In this document: piece by piece, positions 8,864-17,586 of the stretch
Numbering within the stretch: position 1 is the stretch's first letter
Layout of the letters: every line of letters begins with the position of its first letter
Origin: Anaerolineae bacterium
Lineage (GTDB): Bacteria > Chloroflexota > Anaerolineae > Promineifilales > Promineifilaceae
Length of the DNA: 64,000 nt
Assembly (NCBI GenBank): GCA_028277515.1
Contig: JANQGC010000280.1
Span: 1 to 64,000 of the forward strand
Direction: 5' to 3'
Position numbers and translations under genes: made by a program
The notes under the pieces: generated by a model
Told to the model about the DNA's origin: nothing
Seen by the model: only the letters and a program-made list of their open reading frames with translations
Databases searched by the model: none

Positions 8864-9751
8864 ATGAAATCCACTTTAGGTGATTTGATAGCAGCGGGCA
8901 AACCGGTGATTGCAGATGGGGCGATGGGATCTAATTTGATGGCGGCGGGCTTGATGATGGGTAAGGCCGCCGAATTGTTGAACGTCACCCAACCAGAAAT
9001 TGTGCAGCAAGTGCACCGGGATTATATTGCTGCCGGCTCCCAAATTGTGCTCACCAATACATTTGGCGGCAGTCGCCTTAGCCTTGAACGGCAAGATGTT
9101 GGTGATCGCACGGTTGAACTGAATACCGCCGGTGCGCTTAATGGACGCGCGGCGGCCGATGCTGTTCCGCAGCCGGTCGTCGTCGCCGGCTCGATTGGCC
9201 CTTCTGGCGAATTGATGGAGCCTTTCGGTGCGTTAACACTAGAAAGTGGAGCTGAAATGTTTGCGGAGCAGGCGGAAGGGTTAGCGGCAGGTGGGGTGGA
9301 TGTTTTTTGGATTGAGACGATGTCCGATGTGAATGAAGTCCTGGCGGCAATAGAGGGTTGCAAGCGGGCTGCCCCGGAATTGCCTATCGTAACCACGATG
9401 AGCTTTGAGCGTTTAGGGCGAACGATGATGGGGGTCAAACCGGAGCAGGCGCTGCAAGCCTTTAAAGAACAAGGTGTTTTGGCGCTGGGTGCCAATTGTG
9501 GCAATGGGTTAGATGAAGTGATTGGCGTTATTGAAAAGATGCACGCTCTTGATCCCAACGTTGTTTTGGTCGCTAAAGCGAATGCCGGCATGCCCCAAAT
9601 TGTGGATGGTCAGACGATTTATGATGCATCACCGGCTGAAATGGGAGTGTATGCGCGCGCTGTTCATGCGGCCGGCGCACAAATCATCGGGGCTTGCTGC
9701 GGCAGCACGGCCGAGCATATCAAGGCCATTCATGCGGCGTTATCAAATTAA
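8864..9751 (+). CDS. Homocysteine S-methyltransferase (BHMT/MetH N-domain family)
   Basis: A cytoplasmic zinc enzyme of 295 residues that transfers a methyl group to homocysteine or a related thiol. It has the TIM-barrel start GxxVIADGAMGSNL, the zinc-ligand region GANCGNG and the terminal GACCGS motif that supplies two more zinc cysteines. It stands alone rather than being fused to the folate and cobalamin domains of MetH. The methyl donor (betaine, S-methylmethionine or a corrinoid partner) cannot be told from sequence. It is convergent with the fbp operon, 53 nt away. Confidence 0.88.
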   Translation: MKSTLGDLIAAGKPVIADGAMGSNLMAAGLMMGKAAELLNVTQPEIVQQVHRDYIAAGSQIVLTNTFGGSRLSLERQDVGDRTVELNTAGALNGRAAADAVPQPVVVAGSIGPSGELMEPFGALTLESGAEMFAEQAEGLAAGGVDVFWIETMSDVNEVLAAIEGCKRAAPELPIVTTMSFERLGRTMMGVKPEQALQAFKEQGVLALGANCGNGLDEVIGVIEKMHALDPNVVLVAKANAGMPQIVDGQTIYDASPAEMGVYARAVHAAGAQIIGACCGSTAEHIKAIHAALSN

Positions 9752-9804
9752 ACTTCCAAATAGGTTGCCGGCACAATCTCCTCCAAATGTTTTGATGGTT
9801 TTGC

Positions 9805-10833
9805 TTATTTTCTTGCAAATGCTACAACTGGTGTATCTATTGTGACTCGAACTCTATCTCCAACTGAAATGTTGGCATGAGACCATGTCCGTGCTTGCAG
9901 CGTTTTACCATTTTCGAGTTTCAGGATCACTAATTGATGGAAACCGAAATAGCTTACACGGTCAACAATTATTGCGCTCTGGGAGTCAGGAGTAAGTGAA
10001 ATTGTCTCTGGGAACACAACGACCTCAACTTCTCCAATAATATCAGGATTTTGCAGCGGCGAACTGCCCAGGACTGTTTCTACAACACCATGTTCGGCCT
10101 CCCCAGGAAGCACATTGACTTCGGCCAGAAATTGGGCGATCTGTAGACTGGCCGGATAGCGGTAAACATCTTCCGGCGTGCCACATTGAAGCACACGGCC
10201 GTTATCCATGATGATTAGTTCATCTGCCAGCCGCAATGCTTCTTCTTGATCATGCGTAACGAAGACGGTGGTTACTTCCGCTTCATTTAAAATATTGCGC
10301 ACTTCTTCACGCATACTTTGGCGCAGAGAAGCATCTAAGTTGGAGAACGGCTCATCGAGCAAGATCACATTAGGTGCGGGAGCCAGGGCACGAGCCAGCG
10401 CAACCCGTTGCTGCTGCCCCCCACTTAGCTGATGCGGATAGCGAGCCTCCATGCCTATTAGTCCCACTAAATCAAGCATGTTGGCGATGCGCTCGTTGCG
10501 CTCTGCGGCCGTCAGGTCAAAGAGGCCAAATCCAATATTTTGAGCGACAGTTAGATGTGGGAATAAGGCGTAATCCTGGAATACCATCCCAATTTGGCGC
10601 TGCGTTGCCGACACCCAAACCTGGCTACCACTGACCTGCTGGTCCCCGATCCAGATAGCACCCGAATCAGGCCTTTCTAATCCGGCAATAAGCCTCAGTG
10701 TGGTTGATTTTCCACAACCGCTTCGCCCCAATAATACCGTAATCGCGCTTTTGGAAATGGTCAAATCCAAATCGGTGACAGCCATAGTTCGATCATAGCT
10801 TTTGCTAACATTTAGAAACCGAATAAATGTCAT
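9805..10833 (-). CDS. fbpC: Ferric iron ABC transporter ATPase FbpC
   Basis: ATPase of a Fe(III)-type ABC importer, 342 residues. It has Walker A GRSGCGKST, signature LSGGQQQR, Walker B VILLDEPFSNLD and H-loop FVTHDQ, followed by a C-terminal TOBE-like regulatory region (about 240-342). It overlaps the permease gene by 4 nt (ATGA), so the two are coupled. FbpC and thiamine/sulfate-type ATPases look alike; the iron call rests mainly on the binding protein at the head of the operon. Confidence 0.9.
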   Translation of the reverse strand: MTFIRFLNVSKSYDRTMAVTDLDLTISKSAITVLLGRSGCGKSTTLRLIAGLERPDSGAIWIGDQQVSGSQVWVSATQRQIGMVFQDYALFPHLTVAQNIGFGLFDLTAAERNERIANMLDLVGLIGMEARYPHQLSGGQQQRVALARALAPAPNVILLDEPFSNLDASLRQSMREEVRNILNEAEVTTVFVTHDQEEALRLADELIIMDNGRVLQCGTPEDVYRYPASLQIAQFLAEVNVLPGEAEHGVVETVLGSSPLQNPDIIGEVEVVVFPETISLTPDSQSAIIVDRVSYFGFHQLVILKLENGKTLQARTWSHANISVGDRVRVTIDTPVVAFARK

Positions 10834-12554
10834 GATTCTTGCTCTTCGTTTTCACCAATTTTCAGCAATAAAAATACAGGGATTAACCCAACAGCCAGAA
10901 TCATTAGCGACGGGATGGCCGCGGACTCATGAAACCCCTCAATACTTAGGAAATGGGCACGCACGGCCAACGTATCCATGCCAAATGGGCGGAGAAGGAG
11001 TGTGATTGGCAGTTCCTTCATAATGTCTACGAAGACGAGGATAGCACCGGCGCCAATACCTGTCCTCACCAGGGGTACATGGATATGACGAAATATCCGG
11101 CCACTACCAGCACCCATCGTTTGGGCCGCAGCTTCCATAGTTGGTCTCACTTTGTCAACACTAGCAGAAATACTGTTAAACCCCAAGGCCATAAACCGGA
11201 CAGTGTAACCATAAAGAAGAGCGATAACGGTTCCCGTCAATAAATACCCAAACCCACTATAACCAAGATGCACAGCAAAATCTGTTACTGCACCGTCAAT
11301 TGGGTTAATCACCGTTAAGACACCGACAGCGATAACTGCTCCCGGCATTGCATAGCCAATGGTCACAAGACGCGACAGCCAGCGTGGGCGGTTCTGGGTG
11401 GCAATGGAATCACGCCGGTTGCTGTAAGCGACAACAAGAGCAATCAATACAGTGATGAAAGCGCCCAAAGTACCGATAACCAGAGTGTCCCGTGTATAAA
11501 TGAAAAAGGGTTCGCTTAGCACATTAACCGTCGGTTCACGGATCTCAAGTATCGTCCAAACAGCCAACTGGGTGACTGGCAGAATAAAGGCAGCCCCCAA
11601 GATCAAAAAGCAGGTCAGGCTCGCGAGCCATCGTTGGCCGCCAACCAGTCTCTGACGAGACATACGGCGACCATAACTGCCTTGTTGGTAGAAGCGGGCT
11701 TGTTTACGAAGCAACCGCTCGCCGATCAACAAGAAGAGCGCTAACATAACCATTAAGCTGGCCAATTGTGTCGCAGCAGCATTGTCGAAGGAGGTATTCC
11801 ACAGCACAACTATGCGCTCACTCAATGTCGGATAGCTGAAAAAACTGACTGTGCCATAATCGGTCAATGTTTCCATCACCACAAGCAGAACTCCCACGGC
11901 AATCTGGGGGCGTGCTAGAGGTAAGGCAATACGTCTAAAGGCCTGCCGGCCTTCATATCCCAACATACCGGCGGCCTCAAGCGTATTAGCGGCTTGCTCG
12001 CGAAACGCGGATCGCGCAAGGATGTATACGTAGGGGTACAGGACAAGCGTCAAGACCAGTATGAGGCCACCGGAGGATGCGATATTTGGGAACCAATAAT
12101 CATTACGCGACCAGTCGAATTGCTCCCGCAAAAGAGTTTGAAAGGGACCGGCAAATTCAAATATCGTGACGTAAACAAACCCCATAATGAAGCCAGGAAT
12201 CGCCAAGGGCAACAAAAGAAACCAGTCAAACCATCGCCGGCCGGGAAAATCATAAGCGGTCACCAACCAGGCGCAGCCAACGCCGATTACCAGGGTGCCC
12301 AGCGAAACACCTACCACGAGGCGCAGGGTATTCCAAAGCGTTCTTGGCAGAATGGTCCGCCACATACGCTCCCACAGGTCAATATCTGGAGTCAGAAGTT
12401 CGATGGTTAAAACAGCAATCGGGAGCAGTAGAATAATCGTCAGAATCAAAACCGGCAGCCGACCTAGCCAAGAACGAAGCCTTAGGCGGAGACCCTGATT
12501 TTTCTGTTGGACGGTTACTTGTGTGGCTTGTTGGGGTTTGAAATCAAAATTCAA
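10830..12554 (-). CDS. fbpB: Ferric iron ABC transporter permease FbpB
   Basis: An inner-membrane permease of 574 residues made of two fused permease halves with about twelve membrane helices in total. Each half carries an EAA-type loop (EAAGMLGYEGRQAFRRIALP in the first, EAAAQTMGAGSGRIFRHIHVP, split here by the helix, in the second). This duplicated form is typical of FbpB/ThiP permeases. It lies in the operon fbpA-fbpB-fbpC on the minus strand. A 111-nt gap containing a strong hairpin separates it from fbpA. Confidence 0.9.
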   Translation of the reverse strand: MNFDFKPQQATQVTVQQKNQGLRLRLRSWLGRLPVLILTIILLLPIAVLTIELLTPDIDLWERMWRTILPRTLWNTLRLVVGVSLGTLVIGVGCAWLVTAYDFPGRRWFDWFLLLPLAIPGFIMGFVYVTIFEFAGPFQTLLREQFDWSRNDYWFPNIASSGGLILVLTLVLYPYVYILARSAFREQAANTLEAAGMLGYEGRQAFRRIALPLARPQIAVGVLLVVMETLTDYGTVSFFSYPTLSERIVVLWNTSFDNAAATQLASLMVMLALFLLIGERLLRKQARFYQQGSYGRRMSRQRLVGGQRWLASLTCFLILGAAFILPVTQLAVWTILEIREPTVNVLSEPFFIYTRDTLVIGTLGAFITVLIALVVAYSNRRDSIATQNRPRWLSRLVTIGYAMPGAVIAVGVLTVINPIDGAVTDFAVHLGYSGFGYLLTGTVIALLYGYTVRFMALGFNSISASVDKVRPTMEAAAQTMGAGSGRIFRHIHVPLVRTGIGAGAILVFVDIMKELPITLLLRPFGMDTLAVRAHFLSIEGFHESAAIPSLMILAVGLIPVFLLLKIGENEEQES

Positions 12555-12591
12555 TGAAATAGCTTATTACCTGTTTGAGACTGAAAGGCAG

Positions 12592-12617
12592 TGGCGAGTG
12601 ACCGGAGTCACTCGCCA
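12592..12617 (-). terminator. Intercistronic hairpin between fbpA and fbpB
   Basis: A perfect 11-bp inverted repeat (TGGCGAGTGAC, loop of 4, GTCACTCGCCA) lies between fbpA and fbpB. On the minus strand it is followed by CTGCCTTTC rather than a clean T run. It probably acts as a partial terminator or as a 3' stabiliser of fbpA mRNA, giving more binding protein than permease. Confidence 0.6.
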
Positions 12618-12665
12618 AAACGACATCTATTGGTCGGTTTGAGCGCGCCAACGTTCAACTACCCA

Positions 12666-13904
12666 TTAATTCTCGCTAAAACCATAGCCTGCTTCCTCAA
12701 GCATGCCTACGGATTGTTCCTGGAGAGAACCATACTCCCACAGAGGATAATTCAAATCATACTCGAACTCACCAAAGCCGGCGATCGTTTCATTTGGTTC
12801 TGCTTCAGGGTTGGTGGGGAATTCAAAGTTGCTGCCGGGGAAGCATTCAGGTGCCCCACACTGATTTTCAGTTGCCGCCAGGAATTCAATGAACTGCACT
12901 GCATTATCATAGTTTGCCGCATTGGTTATAACGCCTGCCCCATTAACATTGAAGAACACGCCTGTGGTATCCTGGTTCATCCACTTCAACGCAACCGACT
13001 CGAAGGTTTCAACGTCGGCAGCATCGCCATTTGCCAGGCGACCCATATAATAATGGTTAACGACTGCAACATCACATTCACCGGCGGCGACAGCCCGGAT
13101 CTGGCCGGTATCACTATTGATGTAACGGGTCACGTTATCAGCGATACCACGCGTAACTTCAGTGGCTTCCTCCAGACCGAGATGATTAATCAAGCTGCTA
13201 AAGAGAGAGACGGTGTAGATATGGCTGGCCGGGCGCATGCATAAGCGGCCGCTCCACATGGGATCGGCAAGATCACTATATGTGTTAACGGAAGCGATTT
13301 CCTCCTCTGTTACATTCTCCGGATTGTAAACCACGGTGCGTGCACGGATACTGAGTCCATTCCAATGACCATCAGGGTCCCTAAACTCTTCTGCGATGCT
13401 GGAACTCAGTGCTTCAGACTCGACGGGTTGGAGCAATCCTTCCTCAGCAGCCAATGACAGCACACCGGCATCAATCGCCAGGAAAACATCGGCAACACTA
13501 CGGTCACCGCGCTCGACGTCGGCACGTAAGCGGTCTAACAATTCACGTGGGGATCCGGCAGAGACACGAACTTCAATACCGGTGGCGTCGGTAAAGGCAA
13601 CAAAGGGGGCTTCTAAATCGCCGTAGTGACGGGATGAGTAAACATTGACGAAATTGTTTTCCGCAGGCACCTCGACTTCAACGACACGGGTAACTTCTAC
13701 CTCGGTCTCTTCCGAAACGACACGGGTAACTTCTACTTCGGTCTCTTCCGAAACAACACGGGTTACCTCAACCTGCACTTCTTCCGTCACGGTTTCGGTG
13801 ACAATACGCGTTACCTCAATAGTCTCGGCCTCCGGCGTGCATCCGACCATTATAACGACAATTACGATAGCTATCATCAAGATAGCCTTTCGATTTAAAG
13901 ACAT
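12666..13904 (-). CDS. fbpA: Ferric iron-binding lipoprotein FbpA
   Basis: Extracytoplasmic Fe(III)-binding component, 412 residues. It has a lipoprotein signal with lipobox ending at C22 (MVGC), then a low-complexity Glu/Val/Thr/Arg linker (about 27-75) holding tandem 12-residue repeats (EVTRVVSEETEV). The transferrin-like binding domain follows, starting NVYSSRHYGD. The consecutive tyrosines in NHYYMGRL match the Tyr-Tyr iron ligands of FbpA proteins. A ribosome site AAGGAG precedes the ATG. It is the first gene of the operon. Divergent from the ROK gene across a 371-bp gap. Confidence 0.92.
   Translation of the reverse strand: MSLNRKAILMIAIVIVVIMVGCTPEAETIEVTRIVTETVTEEVQVEVTRVVSEETEVEVTRVVSEETEVEVTRVVEVEVPAENNFVNVYSSRHYGDLEAPFVAFTDATGIEVRVSAGSPRELLDRLRADVERGDRSVADVFLAIDAGVLSLAAEEGLLQPVESEALSSSIAEEFRDPDGHWNGLSIRARTVVYNPENVTEEEIASVNTYSDLADPMWSGRLCMRPASHIYTVSLFSSLINHLGLEEATEVTRGIADNVTRYINSDTGQIRAVAAGECDVAVVNHYYMGRLANGDAADVETFESVALKWMNQDTTGVFFNVNGAGVITNAANYDNAVQFIEFLAATENQCGAPECFPGSNFEFPTNPEAEPNETIAGFGEFEYDLNYPLWEYGSLQEQSVGMLEEAGYGFSEN
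13681..13770. repeat. 36-bp tandem repeat inside fbpA linker
   Basis: Two near-identical 36-bp units (13681-13716 and 13717-13752) and a partial third encode the 12-residue linker repeats of FbpA. Because the unit is a multiple of three, copy-number changes would lengthen or shorten the surface linker without a frameshift. Confidence 0.8.
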
Positions 13905-14237
13905 TGAATCATCTCCTTAATTTTTTTGCTCAACTTGTAGAATATTTATCAATTTGGAATGTCATGGTTTTCCATTGCTTTGCGAACGTTAAGACACCTG
14001 AACTATTCCAATGCGCAGTAATTATTACAATGCTAGCAAAGAGCAAAATCGAATACAACGACATTGGTTCATCTAGAATTTAAGTAAATAATAATTAACA
14101 GTGAACATTGATTCAGATTGGAATTAACAACATTTCAATTTCTGGGCTAATAGTAATGAAAAAAACCGTTAATGCAGTTAAACGAATAAGCGATGGGAAT
14201 AGATCTTTCTTGACAGGAGCCACAATTATCATTAGAA

Positions 14238-14268
14238 TAACTTTATTCAATGAATAAAGTTACTTTAT
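14238..14268. promoter_or_regulatory. Palindromic operator before the ROK gene
   Basis: A perfect 25-bp palindrome (11-bp arms TAACTTTATTC/GAATAAAGTTA around AAT, 14238-14262) is followed by a third half-site CTTTAT (14263-14268), directly before the ribosome site and GTG start of the ROK gene. The position fits autoregulation. The remainder of the 371-bp divergent gap (13905-14237) is AT-rich and I see no gene in it; it should also hold the fbpA promoter, which I cannot place. Confidence 0.65.
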
Positions 14269-14275
14269 AAGGATC

Positions 14276-15496
14276 GTGGTGCGCAAAGGGAATCGGGAAC
14301 TGATCAAAGAGATTAATCGTAATCTGGTGTTGAATTTAATTAAACGCCAGGGACCGATTTCGCGCACGGACCTGGCCCGGCAGTCGGGGTTAAGTCCCGC
14401 CTCAGTGTCCGGGATCACGGCCGATTTGATAAACATCAACCTGGTGCAGGAAACGGGGGAAGGAAAGTCCAGCGGGGGGCGCCGGCCGGTTCTGCTGCGC
14501 TTAAACAGGAAAGCGGGCTACGTCGTTGGCCTTAAATTGATGGAAAAAGCGATTACTATCGCTTTAACTGATCTGGATGCTCATGTCGTGCAGCATGAAG
14601 TCTATCATTTTGCCGGAAGTGAAGATGATTCTCCCTCAGTTGGCAAGGTGATCGAGCACATTATCTCTGCCGTGCAAGACATCATTAATAAGTCCCAAAT
14701 TGAGCAAGAACAAGTGCTGGGCGTTGGCATCGGCATGGCCGGGTCGATTGATGGTGAGAATGGTATCTGCCGTTATTCCCCCTTTTTTAACTGGCGCAAT
14801 GTCCAAATTGCCCAGCCAATCGCCCAACGTTTTAGCCTGCCGGTCTACGTTGAAAATGACGTCAATACCCTGACGATTGCCGAAAAATGGTTTGGATTCG
14901 GAGCGGATGCCGACCATTTTATTGTTGTAACCGTGGGACGAGGCATCGGGGCAGGGATAACAACCAATGGACAGTTTTATCGAGGAGCGTTCGGCAGCGC
15001 CGGAGAATTTGGCCATATTCCAATTTGTAGCCAGGATGGCCATGTGGTCACGTTGGAAAGCCTGGCCTCTGATCCGGCCGTCTTGAGACGAGCACACCAG
15101 TTAATTGATCAAGGGAGAGTAACCCGTTTAAGCAAGGCTGATTCCCTTACTATAGAAGCTGTAATTGAGGCGGCTGACAATGGAGACGAACTGGCACAGC
15201 AAGTTTTGACGGAAGCCGGTCGTTGGCTGGGCATCGGCATCGCCGGCTTGATTAACATCCTCAGCCCTGAACGAATTATCGTAGGTGGGGAAGGCGTGCA
15301 GGCCGGTAAATGGCGTCTCAACTCCATGCGCCGTGCGATTAAAGAACATGCTTTCGACGGGCTGGCCGATCACCTGGAAATTATCGTCGAACCTTCAGGA
15401 GACGAAACCTGGGCTAGAGGAGCAGCGACGCTCGTTTTAGGAGAGATATTTAAATCACCCGTATACAAAAAGGACGGCCGCAAGGCTTTTGTTTAG
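14276..15496 (+). CDS. ROK-family transcriptional repressor of the alpha-glucoside operon
   Basis: A 406-residue XylR/NagC-type regulator. The N-terminal winged helix (about 20-75, TDLARQSGLSPASVSG) is joined to a ROK sugar-kinase-like domain with phosphate motifs and GIGAGI near 225. The usual zinc-binding cysteine cluster after GHIPI is degenerate: one Cys remains in CSQDGHVVTLES where ROK proteins carry three. It has a GTG start preceded by AAGGAT. The genes downstream (two permeases, binding protein, GH15, GH31) suggest it senses an alpha-glucoside or glucose. Palindromes lie before it and between it and the permease gene. Confidence 0.9.
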   Translation: MVRKGNRELIKEINRNLVLNLIKRQGPISRTDLARQSGLSPASVSGITADLININLVQETGEGKSSGGRRPVLLRLNRKAGYVVGLKLMEKAITIALTDLDAHVVQHEVYHFAGSEDDSPSVGKVIEHIISAVQDIINKSQIEQEQVLGVGIGMAGSIDGENGICRYSPFFNWRNVQIAQPIAQRFSLPVYVENDVNTLTIAEKWFGFGADADHFIVVTVGRGIGAGITTNGQFYRGAFGSAGEFGHIPICSQDGHVVTLESLASDPAVLRRAHQLIDQGRVTRLSKADSLTIEAVIEAADNGDELAQQVLTEAGRWLGIGIAGLINILSPERIIVGGEGVQAGKWRLNSMRRAIKEHAFDGLADHLEIIVEPSGDETWARGAATLVLGEIFKSPVYKKDGRKAFV

Positions 15497-15512
15497 GATT
15501 CGGTTTTTTTTG

Positions 15513-15545
15513 CCAAACTTTTTTCACTCATTGTATAAAGTTTGG
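15513..15545. promoter_or_regulatory. Second candidate ROK operator before the sugar permease gene
   Basis: CCAAACTTT (15513-15521) and AAAGTTTGG (15537-15545) form a perfect 9-bp inverted repeat with 15 nt between the arms. The core (AACTTT...AAAGTT) matches the arms of the palindrome before the ROK gene, so both may be bound by the same repressor. It overlaps the TTG at 15542, which argues for a later start of the permease. Confidence 0.5.
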
Positions 15546-15568
15546 AGAAGTTGAAAATCAAAGTAACG

Positions 15569-16450
15569 ATGGCTGGTGACAAAGGGTTAAAAAAATTTTT
15601 CTGGGTAGTGGTGTTTCTTGGGCCAAGCCTCATAGGATTACTGCTGTTCACCGTGTCGCCCATATTAGCATCATTAGGTCTAACCCTTTTTGAGTGGGAT
15701 TTACTCACTCCGCCGCAATTTGTCGGCTTCAATAATTTTCAACGGCTGCTGGCTGATGAGGATTTCTGGCAAGCTCTGTTCAATACTCTGCGTTTCATAA
15801 TTGCCTATATTCCCCTGGTCATGGTGTTTTCATTGGGCATTGCCCTGGTTCTCAACCAGAAGCTAAGGGGATTGATATTTTTCCGCACGGCTTTTTTCAT
15901 TCCTGTTGTGTCTGCCTGGGTGGCCATCGCGCTGTTGTGGAAGTGGATATTCAACCCTCGTTTTGGCCTGATTAACTTTTTATTGGGCTTGGTCGGCATC
16001 GAAGGTCCGGCCTGGTTGTTCGATCCCCAATGGGCGATGTTTGCTGTGGTGATCACCAGTGTTTGGAAAGATATCGGCTTCTTAATGGTTATGTTTTTGG
16101 CCGGCCTACAGGGCATACCTGAGGTTTATTATGAGGCTTCATCCATTGACGGCGCTACCAGAAGTCAGAAGCTGCATTATATCACATTGCCTTTGCTTTC
16201 CCCTACCGCCTTTTTTGCCTTGATCATTTCCTTAATCAACTCGTTCCAGGTATTTGAGCAAGTTTGGATCATGACTGAGGGAGGTCCGGCAGGATCAACC
16301 AGCGTCCTGGTGGAGTTAATTGTCAAAAATGCCTTCAGTTATGGGCGGATGGGTTATGCTTCTGCGCTTTCCTGGGTATTGTTCGTGCTTGTCTTCGCGG
16401 TCACCGTTGTTCAGATGAGACTACAAAGGAGTTGGGTGACCTATGACTGA
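15569..16450 (+). CDS. Sugar ABC transporter permease (MalF/UgpA type)
   Basis: An inner-membrane permease of about 293 residues with six predicted helices and an EAA loop (YEASSIDGATRSQKLHYITL). The first of the two permeases of a CUT1 importer. The start is uncertain: TTG at 15542, TTG at 15551 and ATG at 15569 are all in frame. The first overlaps the inverted repeat, so ATG 15569 is preferred although its ribosome site is poor. The 3' end overlaps the next gene by 8 nt. Confidence 0.9.
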   Translation: MAGDKGLKKFFWVVVFLGPSLIGLLLFTVSPILASLGLTLFEWDLLTPPQFVGFNNFQRLLADEDFWQALFNTLRFIIAYIPLVMVFSLGIALVLNQKLRGLIFFRTAFFIPVVSAWVAIALLWKWIFNPRFGLINFLLGLVGIEGPAWLFDPQWAMFAVVITSVWKDIGFLMVMFLAGLQGIPEVYYEASSIDGATRSQKLHYITLPLLSPTAFFALIISLINSFQVFEQVWIMTEGGPAGSTSVLVELIVKNAFSYGRMGYASALSWVLFVLVFAVTVVQMRLQRSWVTYD

Positions 16451-17333
16451 AATGACAAATCAATCGTCAACTCAGCATAGGATAAAAACCCTATGGATGC
16501 CCGCTCAAGGGGAGGGTATCAGCCTTTCTCGTATTCTGTTTTATATCGTCTTAATCCTGGCAGCCCTTATGATGCTGGTGCCCTTTTTGTGGATGATTTC
16601 AACGTCGCTCAAAGCGGATGAATATGTGCTGACAATTCCGCCGCAGTTAATCCCTCGTCCACTGACATCGGGAAGTTACAGCCAATTGCTCGATCTTTTC
16701 CCGATCGGCCGCATGTTCTTTAACAGCTTGCTGGTTGCTGTGGTCACCACCATCGGCCAACTATTTATCAGCGCCATGGCCGCTTATGCCTTTTCCCGCA
16801 TCGAATTTCGCGGCCGTGATGTTTTATTTCTTCTTTATTTAGCCACATTAATGATCCCTTCGCAGGTGACCATTATTCCCTTATTTATCTTGATGCGTTA
16901 TCTTGGATGGATCAATACATACCCAGGTTTGATTGTTCCCGGGATTTTCAGCGCGTTCGGAACTTTTTTGCTGCGGCAATTCTTTCTCACCCTGCCCAAA
17001 GATTTAGAAGAAGCCGCGTTCATTGATGGAGCCAACCGCTGGACCATTTTTTGGCGCATCATTTTACCCCTTTCACGACCTGCATTGGCCACCCTGGCAG
17101 TTTTCGCTTTTATGGGAGCCTGGAATGCCTATTTATGGCCGTTGTTTATTTTACGTGATGAGCTGTTGATGACCCTGCCGGTTGGCCTGGCAACCTTACA
17201 TGGTCGTTGGCTGACGCAGTGGAATTTAGTCATGGCCGGTTCTGTTATTACAGTGATTCCCATGGTCATTATTTATTTATTGGCACAGCGTTACTTTGTA
17301 CGCGGCGTGGTGCTCAGCGGCTTAAAAGGATAG
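16443..17333 (+). CDS. Sugar ABC transporter permease (MalG/UgpE type)
   Basis: The second CUT1 permease, 296 residues, six helices, with EAA loop EEAAFIDGANRWTIFWRIIL. Starts 8 nt inside the upstream permease gene, implying coupled translation and a 1:1 heterodimer. The ATPase of the importer is not encoded here; CUT1 systems often share a single MsmK/MalK-type ATPase located elsewhere. Confidence 0.92.
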   Translation: MTEMTNQSSTQHRIKTLWMPAQGEGISLSRILFYIVLILAALMMLVPFLWMISTSLKADEYVLTIPPQLIPRPLTSGSYSQLLDLFPIGRMFFNSLLVAVVTTIGQLFISAMAAYAFSRIEFRGRDVLFLLYLATLMIPSQVTIIPLFILMRYLGWINTYPGLIVPGIFSAFGTFLLRQFFLTLPKDLEEAAFIDGANRWTIFWRIILPLSRPALATLAVFAFMGAWNAYLWPLFILRDELLMTLPVGLATLHGRWLTQWNLVMAGSVITVIPMVIIYLLAQRYFVRGVVLSGLKG

Positions 17334-17481
17334 AAATTTTTAGTTGCTAAAGAAAAGGAGGTAGTGATTATTGATTGAAAGCAATGCCTGGTCAATTTGT
17401 TTGACCGGAAATTTTAATTCATTGTTGGCTATTTTGAACAGTTGATTTGTTGTGGTTTGTTTTCTAAAAAATTTATGGAAT

Positions 17482-17541
17482 GTGACAGTCACTTTGGTCA
17501 ATATTTGAGTGGTAATAAAGGTAATAAAAGTGACTGTCACT
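17482..17541. repeat. Pair of GTGAC-centred palindromes forming a long inverted repeat
   Basis: GTGACAGTCAC (17482-17492) and AGTGACTGTCACT (17529-17541) are each palindromic and also pair with one another (TGACAGTCACTTT with AAAGTGACTGTCA, 31 nt apart). They lie between the permease and binding-protein genes and could attenuate or stabilise the transcript. Closely similar dyads occur at 27974 and 28023, so this is a dispersed motif. Confidence 0.6.
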
Positions 17542-17586
17542 CAAGCCATTTAGTAATTTGAGTTGCTTCCCAAAAAGGAGGAAGAA

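Noticed and set aside
9022..9591. Long open frame on the minus strand (about 190 codons)
   Set aside because: It lies wholly antisense to the homocysteine methyltransferase gene and its composition follows that gene's codons; no ribosome site or family match.
12591..13244. 217-codon plus-strand frame
   Set aside because: Antisense to fbpA, begins within the intercistronic hairpin, no recognisable protein.
13645..13920. Plus-strand Thr/Ser-rich frame
   Set aside because: It is the antisense reading of the repetitive FbpA linker.
14636..15097. 153-codon minus-strand frame
   Set aside because: Antisense to the ROK gene; no supporting signals.
17340..17540. 66-codon minus-strand frame in the permease/binding-protein gap
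   Set aside because: Made of repeat and AT-rich sequence, Thr/Phe-rich, no ribosome site; the palindromes account for the sequence.
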